A stretch of DNA of 8,670 nt from Paludibacter sp. UBA5753 (GTDB lineage Bacteria; Bacteroidota; Bacteroidia; Bacteroidales; Paludibacteraceae). The notes under the pieces are model-generated. The model saw only the letters and a list, made by a program, of their open reading frames with translations, made no database searches and was not told the DNA's origin. The stretch lies in NCBI GenBank assembly GCA_002427615.1, contig DIFH01000012.1, positions 9,885 to 18,554 on the forward strand, written 5' to 3'. Both the position numbers and the translations under genes were made by a program. Numbering within the stretch: the stretch's first letter is position 1; every line of letters starts with the position of its first letter. Shown piece after piece: positions 6,343-8,670 of this stretch.

Positions 6343-6795
6343 ATGAAACGAGCAATTTTTCCGGGTACTTTCGACCCTTTTACAATAGGGCACTTCAGCA
6401 TTGTGATGCGCGGGTTGTCTATTTTCGATGAAATTGTTATAGGCATAGGCACCAATCAATCGAAAAAAACTTTGTTTTCGGTTGAAAAACGTATGGAAAT
6501 GATACGACAGGCTTTTGAAAATGAGCCACGTGTAAAAATATATGCATATAATAGTCTGACAATAGATTTCGCTAAATTAGTAGAAGCGGATTTTGCCTTA
6601 AGGGGATTGCGTACGGTGGGCGATTTTGAATATGAACGAACCATTGGAGACACGAACCGTATTCTTACAGGGTTGGAAACCGTTATTTTATTTACAGAAT
6701 CTGCCTATTCGCATATTTCATCAACAGTTGCGCGCGATTTAATTTCGTACGGGAAGGATATTTCGGAATTTCTACCGCCCAATGTGAAACTTTAA
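6343..6795 (+). CDS. coaD: Pantetheine-phosphate adenylyltransferase
   Basis: CoaD transfers AMP from ATP to 4'-phosphopantetheine, giving dephospho-CoA, the next-to-last step of coenzyme A synthesis in the cytoplasm. At 150 residues it is slightly shorter than the E. coli enzyme and complete. The nucleotidyltransferase signature is intact: PGTFDP (7-12) and TIGH (14-17), with His17 and Thr9 at the active site. Lys41/Lys42 sit in the SKKTLF loop, Arg87 and Arg90 in LRGLRTVGDFEYE (86-98), and ISSTVAR (125-131) is the C-terminal ATP-binding motif. The ATG at 6343 begins the family-typical MKRAIFPG. It has its own predicted promoter and is followed after 79 bp by the S41 protease gene, a pairing I recall as common in Bacteroidetes. 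Confidence 0.97.
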   Translation: MKRAIFPGTFDPFTIGHFSIVMRGLSIFDEIVIGIGTNQSKKTLFSVEKRMEMIRQAFENEPRVKIYAYNSLTIDFAKLVEADFALRGLRTVGDFEYERTIGDTNRILTGLETVILFTESAYSHISSTVARDLISYGKDISEFLPPNVKL

Positions 6796-6828
6796 TATTC
6801 CGAAATTACAGATATTTGAATTTTATCA

Positions 6829-6854
6829 TCAGGGAAAAACGGATAATTCCCTGA
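6829..6854 (+). repeat. Intercistronic stem-loop between coaD and the protease gene
   Basis: TCAGGGAA (6829-6836) pairs exactly with TTCCCTGA (6847-6854) around a 10-base loop. No T-run follows, so it is not a normal intrinsic terminator. It ends 20 nt before the protease ATG, where it could affect mRNA stability or translation of the second gene. An 8 bp direct repeat, AATTACAG, occurs at 6804-6811 and again at 6854-6861, on either side of the hairpin. Confidence 0.55.
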
Positions 6855-6874
6855 ATTACAGTAAATAATTTAAT

Positions 6875-8530
6875 ATGAAGAGAATACTTTTTTTTAATAT
6901 CATTTTTGTTTGTTTTTCTGTTTACATTCTTGCTGCCCCTCAAAAGCCTGATCAACGTACATTCAGGATCAGTAAAAATCTTTCCATTTTTAATTCCTTG
7001 TTTCGTGAATTGGATGCGTTTTATGTCGATACGCTTAATTACGATAAAATGATGAAAACAGCGATTGATGAAATGCTTGCCAAAATTGATCCTTATACTG
7101 TTTATATGCCTGAAGAGGAAACATCGGATCTGACTTTTATGACGACCGGTGAATATGCCGGTATAGGGGCTTTGATCATGAAAAAAGCCAATGATATTTG
7201 TATATCTGAGCCCTACGAAGGTATGCCGGCTCAACGCAATGATGTCAGGGCAGGCGATATAATTCTTGAAGTAGATGGGAAACCGATTTCAAACCTGACG
7301 GTGAATGAAGTAAGTTCGCTTTTGAAAGGAACGCCTAATACCATGATAAAACTTAAACTGAAACGGTATGGCGAGAAAAAAACCATCGTAAAGGAATTTC
7401 TTCGTGAAAAAATTCAGGTTAATCCGGTAGCATATATGGGGATAGTAGCTGAAAAAACAGGATATATTCTTTTGAATGAATTTACCGATAAATCGGCAAT
7501 GGAACTTAAATCGGCCGTCAACGAGTTGGTTAAGCAAAATCAAATCGAATCGTTGATTATAGATTTGCGTAACAATGGTGGAGGTTTAATTGATGAGTCG
7601 GTTAAAATTGCAGGTTATTTTCTCCCAAAAGGAACCGAAGTAGTTACTACAAAAGGTAAAAACAAGTTGACTGACCGAACTTATAAAACACCGACCGAAC
7701 CGCTTTTTCCTGAGATGCGACTTGCTGTTTTAACAAACAGGGCGACAGCTTCGGCTTCAGAAATACTGGCTGGAGCCATACAAGACCTTGACCGTGGTAT
7801 TATTGTCGGTGAACGAACATTCGGAAAAGGGTTGGTGCAAAATATCCGTCCGTTAGGCTATGGCGGACATCTAAAGGTTACCACCGCCAAATATTATATT
7901 CCAAGCGGACGGTGCATCCAGGCGATTGATTACAGCCATCGCAACGAAGATGGAAGTGTAGGACGCGTACCTGATAGCCTGACAACCGAATTCAGTACGC
8001 GCAACGGACGTAAAGTACGTGATGGAGGTGGTATCGTTCCCGATATTCAAACGACGGACAACCGCAAACTCAATATTGCCTATTATATTTTTGCGCAAAA
8101 TTTGTATTTCGATTTTGCGACACAATATGTATCGACTCATCCAACCATAAGTAAACCAACTGAATTCACATTAAGCGATGAAGATTTTAAGGCTTTCACC
8201 GACTATTTACTCGAAAAAAAGTTTACCTATACTTCGCAAACCGAGAAGTATTATGAAGAGTTGCTTAAAATGGCTAAACTGGAAGGTTTGGACAAATCGG
8301 CTCAAAATGAGTTTGATGCCCTGAAATTGAAAATAACGCCGGACATTATGAAAAATATTGCCGATAACAAAGCTGAAATATCCGAACTTTTAAGTCTTGA
8401 AATTATTAATAGATATTATTTCCAAAAAGGTGAAATCCAGTTTTCGTTGCGTGGCGACGAAGACCTGAAAATAGCGAAGGAAAAATTGAGTAATAAAGAG
8501 GAATTTTCGAAAATACTTATGAATAAGTAG
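6875..8530 (+). CDS. PDZ-containing S41 C-terminal processing protease
   Basis: Periplasmic serine protease of the CtpA/Prc family, cutting near the C-termini of envelope proteins. It has 551 residues, normal for Bacteroidetes members. An N-terminal signal peptide (residues 1 to about 20, ending YILAAPQ) suggests export. A helical N-domain with the typical IDEMLAKIDPYTVYMPEE (65-82) precedes a PDZ domain at about 90-165 (GEYAGIGALI; RAGDIILEVDGKPI). The protease core holds DLRNNGGG at 230-237. By the 25-residue Ser-Lys spacing of the family, the catalytic dyad is Ser293 (in TASASE) and Lys318 (in FGKG), with Gln322 as the usual third residue. Residues about 430-551 are a helical C-terminal extension. 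All catalytic residues are present, so it should be active. It lies 79 bp after coaD and probably shares its transcript. The natural substrate is unknown. Confidence 0.95.
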   Translation: MKRILFFNIIFVCFSVYILAAPQKPDQRTFRISKNLSIFNSLFRELDAFYVDTLNYDKMMKTAIDEMLAKIDPYTVYMPEEETSDLTFMTTGEYAGIGALIMKKANDICISEPYEGMPAQRNDVRAGDIILEVDGKPISNLTVNEVSSLLKGTPNTMIKLKLKRYGEKKTIVKEFLREKIQVNPVAYMGIVAEKTGYILLNEFTDKSAMELKSAVNELVKQNQIESLIIDLRNNGGGLIDESVKIAGYFLPKGTEVVTTKGKNKLTDRTYKTPTEPLFPEMRLAVLTNRATASASEILAGAIQDLDRGIIVGERTFGKGLVQNIRPLGYGGHLKVTTAKYYIPSGRCIQAIDYSHRNEDGSVGRVPDSLTTEFSTRNGRKVRDGGGIVPDIQTTDNRKLNIAYYIFAQNLYFDFATQYVSTHPTISKPTEFTLSDEDFKAFTDYLLEKKFTYTSQTEKYYEELLKMAKLEGLDKSAQNEFDALKLKITPDIMKNIADNKAEISELLSLEIINRYYFQKGEIQFSLRGDEDLKIAKEKLSNKEEFSKILMNK

Positions 8531-8597
8531 AGTTTCGATTATTTTTCATGTAGATTTTATTTTTAATTTTGCGGTGATTTTTAACAAAGTACTGCTT

Positions 8598-8629
8598 TTT
8601 GGTAACTACTCAGCACCCTAATAAATTTG
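8598..8629 (+). promoter_or_regulatory. Predicted promoter for a gene beyond the right edge
   Basis: TTTG at 8598-8601, a 20 bp spacer and TAAATTTG at 8622-8629 match the Bacteroidota consensus exactly. The start would be near 8634. An ATG at 8658 followed by open codons to the window end may be the first codon of the driven gene, but only 13 bases are visible. A second -7-like box, TAATTTTG at 8564-8571, lacks an upstream TTTG at the right distance. The 8531-8670 stretch shows no clear terminator for the protease gene. Confidence 0.45.
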
Positions 8630-8670
8630 ATAATAATCAGGCATTTAGTTGATTGTTATGTATTTAAACT

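Noticed and set aside
6806..7234. 142-codon open frame on the minus strand over the protease start
   Set aside because: It is antisense to the clear signal-peptide and N-domain coding sequence, its translation has no recognisable features, and it covers the hairpin and start of the protease gene.
1..8670. A new multi-gene defence, mobile or biosynthetic system
   Set aside because: Apart from two uncharacterised proteins every gene falls in a familiar family, there are no repeats arrays, integrases, transposases or toxin-antitoxin pairs, and base composition looks even throughout by eye.

Overview
The window looks like an ordinary chromosomal stretch of a member of the Bacteroidota, probably Bacteroidales. 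The evidence is the gene content (a GldF-type ABC permease, a PorT-like outer-membrane beta-barrel with an AEA-Q signal cleavage site, a Bacteroidetes-style S41 protease next to coaD), AT-rich intergenic DNA, weak or absent Shine-Dalgarno sequences, and several good matches to the Bacteroidota promoter (TTTG, then TAnnTTTG). The genus cannot be fixed from this sequence.

Left to right on the + strand: a Crp/Fnr-family regulator (147-848); a 738-residue protein with a C-terminal TPR array and a long uncharacterised helical N-terminus (1012-3228); a gldF-like ABC-2 permease (3296-4021); the nucleotidase surE (4046-4816); and a 96-residue three-helix membrane protein (4907-5197). The last four are co-directional. 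The gldF-surE gap is 24 bp, so those two are probably co-transcribed. A convergent minus-strand gene for an outer-membrane beta-barrel protein (5926-5270) follows, ending in a clear intrinsic terminator (5215-5243). A 416 bp divergent intergenic region (5927-6342) then carries predicted promoters in both directions and several perfect or near-perfect inverted repeats. Last come coaD (6343-6795, coenzyme A synthesis) and a periplasmic PDZ/S41 protease (6875-8530), probably one transcription unit with an intercistronic hairpin. A good promoter near the right edge (8598-8629) probably drives a gene beyond the window.

Most genes are housekeeping: envelope transport, nucleotide phosphate metabolism, CoA synthesis and periplasmic proteolysis. 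They do not form one pathway. I see no mobile element, CRISPR array, toxin-antitoxin pair, defence island, tRNA or rRNA, and no convincing new multi-gene system. The points worth a second look are the gldF permease without gldG or gldA beside it, the Crp/Fnr protein that lacks cAMP-contact and Fe-S residues, the unknown N-terminus of the TPR protein, the small membrane protein, and the inverted repeats in the coaD/OMP intergenic region.
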